The notes beneath the pieces are model-generated. The model worked only from the letters and a program-made list of their open reading frames with translations, was not told where the DNA came from and did no database searches. This document shows positions 63,708-64,000 of a DNA stretch of 64,000 bases, in pieces; the first letter of the stretch is position 1, and each line of letters begins with the position of its first letter. The stretch covers positions 81,187 to 145,186 of the forward strand of contig DATNCQ010000141.1 of assembly GCA_035571515.1 (NCBI GenBank), in the 5' to 3' direction. The position numbers and the translations under genes were made by a program. The stretch comes from Gp6-AA40 sp035571515. Its GTDB lineage: Bacteria; Acidobacteriota; Vicinamibacteria; Vicinamibacterales; UBA2999.

Positions 63708-64000
63708 GAAGCCCCCAGCTTTCCGCTTCCAGCTTCCCGCTCTTGAACGATGCGATCGCTCGAGGGCCGGTTGAGATCGATTCCCTTGAGATACTGCCGG
63801 AACGGCTCGCCGAGATCCGCTCGCCGAAGCGCAAAGTAGACAACGGCTTTCAGGAACCCCAGTTTGTTGCCGGTATCGTGACGCACTCCATCAACCCGGC
63901 AACCAAAGATCGGCCGTGACTTCAAGAGGTGTCGAAGGCCGTTGGTCAGCTGAATCTCGCCGGTCCGATCCGATTGCGTCGCCTCGAGCGCCGGGAAGAT
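63704..64000 (-). CDS. galU: UTP-glucose-1-phosphate uridylyltransferase, C-terminal part
   Basis: Only the last 98 codons are in the window; the 5' end lies beyond the right edge. GEIQLTNGLRHLL and VDGVRHDTGNKLGFLKAVVYFALRR match the C-terminal end of GalU, which makes UDP-glucose. UDP-glucose would feed the polysaccharide locus. The final residues (about EREAGSGKLGAS) are encoded by a GGAAGC-type repeat, so the natural C-terminus appears to have been extended or replaced. The stop overlaps the fmdB-type stop tail to tail. Confidence 0.88.
   Translation of the reverse strand: MFPALEATQSDRTGEIQLTNGLRHLLKSRPIFGCRVDGVRHDTGNKLGFLKAVVYFALRRADLGEPFRQYLKGIDLNRPSSDRIVQEREAGSGKLGAS
63710..63746. repeat. 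GGAAGC-type repeat at the end of galU
   Basis: On the minus strand the units GGGAAGC, TGGAAGCGGAAAGC and TGGGGGC follow each other. The pattern matches the parB-atpH spacer repeat (36817-36858). Here it is translated as the end of GalU. Confidence 0.6.

Overview
The window is GC-rich DNA from a Gram-negative bacterium, read across its chromosome replication origin. The evidence for a Gram-negative cell is a Wza-type export protein, a predicted outer-membrane barrel, an ABC O-antigen exporter, a long YidC with a periplasmic domain and several lipoproteins. The gene repertoire and the GC-rich palindromic repeats would fit an Acidobacteriota (Vicinamibacteria-like) genome; that assignment is inference, because no rRNA gene is present.

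Layout. (1) Positions 1-22800: an exopolysaccharide/O-antigen locus, almost all on the minus strand. It holds a 7TM-PAS histidine kinase, a HAD phosphatase, two Wzy/WaaL-type polymerase-ligase proteins, four GT4 glycosyltransferases, a radical SAM protein, an AsnB-type amidotransferase, a plus-strand Wzx flippase, an initiating sugar transferase, a Wzc-like co-polymerase/tyrosine kinase, Wza, a beta-barrel protein, an Ala/Gly-rich secreted protein, a NtrC-like regulator with a degenerate ATPase and a lipoprotein with DxDxDG-like loops. (2) 22900-29700: dusB, a NusG/UpxY-like antiterminator, a SurA-like isomerase, mfd and rfaE2. (3) 29700-31800: wzt and wzm, directly downstream of atpC. (4) 31800-36730: F1 ATP synthase genes atpHAGDC without the Fo genes. 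(5) 36860-46090: the origin-flanking set parB, parA, a XRE regulator, rsmG, mnmG, mnmE, jag, yidC, yidD, rnpA and rpmH. (6) 46090-48173: DnaA boxes on both sides of dnaA and an AT-rich dnaA-dnaN spacer, the likely oriC. (7) 48174-55157: dnaN, gyrB, gyrA and a lipoprotein on the plus strand. (8) 55177-64000: pcrA, glmS, glmU and rsmI on the minus strand, a DUF885 protein and an FmdB zinc ribbon on the plus strand, and the 3' end of galU on the minus strand.

Together, GlmS, GlmU and GalU make nucleotide sugars; the EpsE-like transferase starts the lipid-linked unit; the glycosyltransferases extend it; Wzx flips it; the Wzy-type proteins polymerise or ligate it; and Wzc/Wza and the barrel export it. 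Wzm/Wzt is a second, ABC-dependent route. The antiterminator and the degenerate NtrC-like protein are the likely local regulators. Leftward of the origin nearly every gene is codirectional with the fork; wzx is the exception.

The most unusual feature is a set of palindromic repeats. A GGGATCC-rich element lies in frame inside both mfd and wzt; a GGAAGC-type element forms the C-terminal codons of galU; and a hairpin with the core GGGTCCTKTCGGACCC lies between atpH and atpA and between gyrB and gyrA. I saw no tRNA, rRNA, CRISPR array or insertion sequence.
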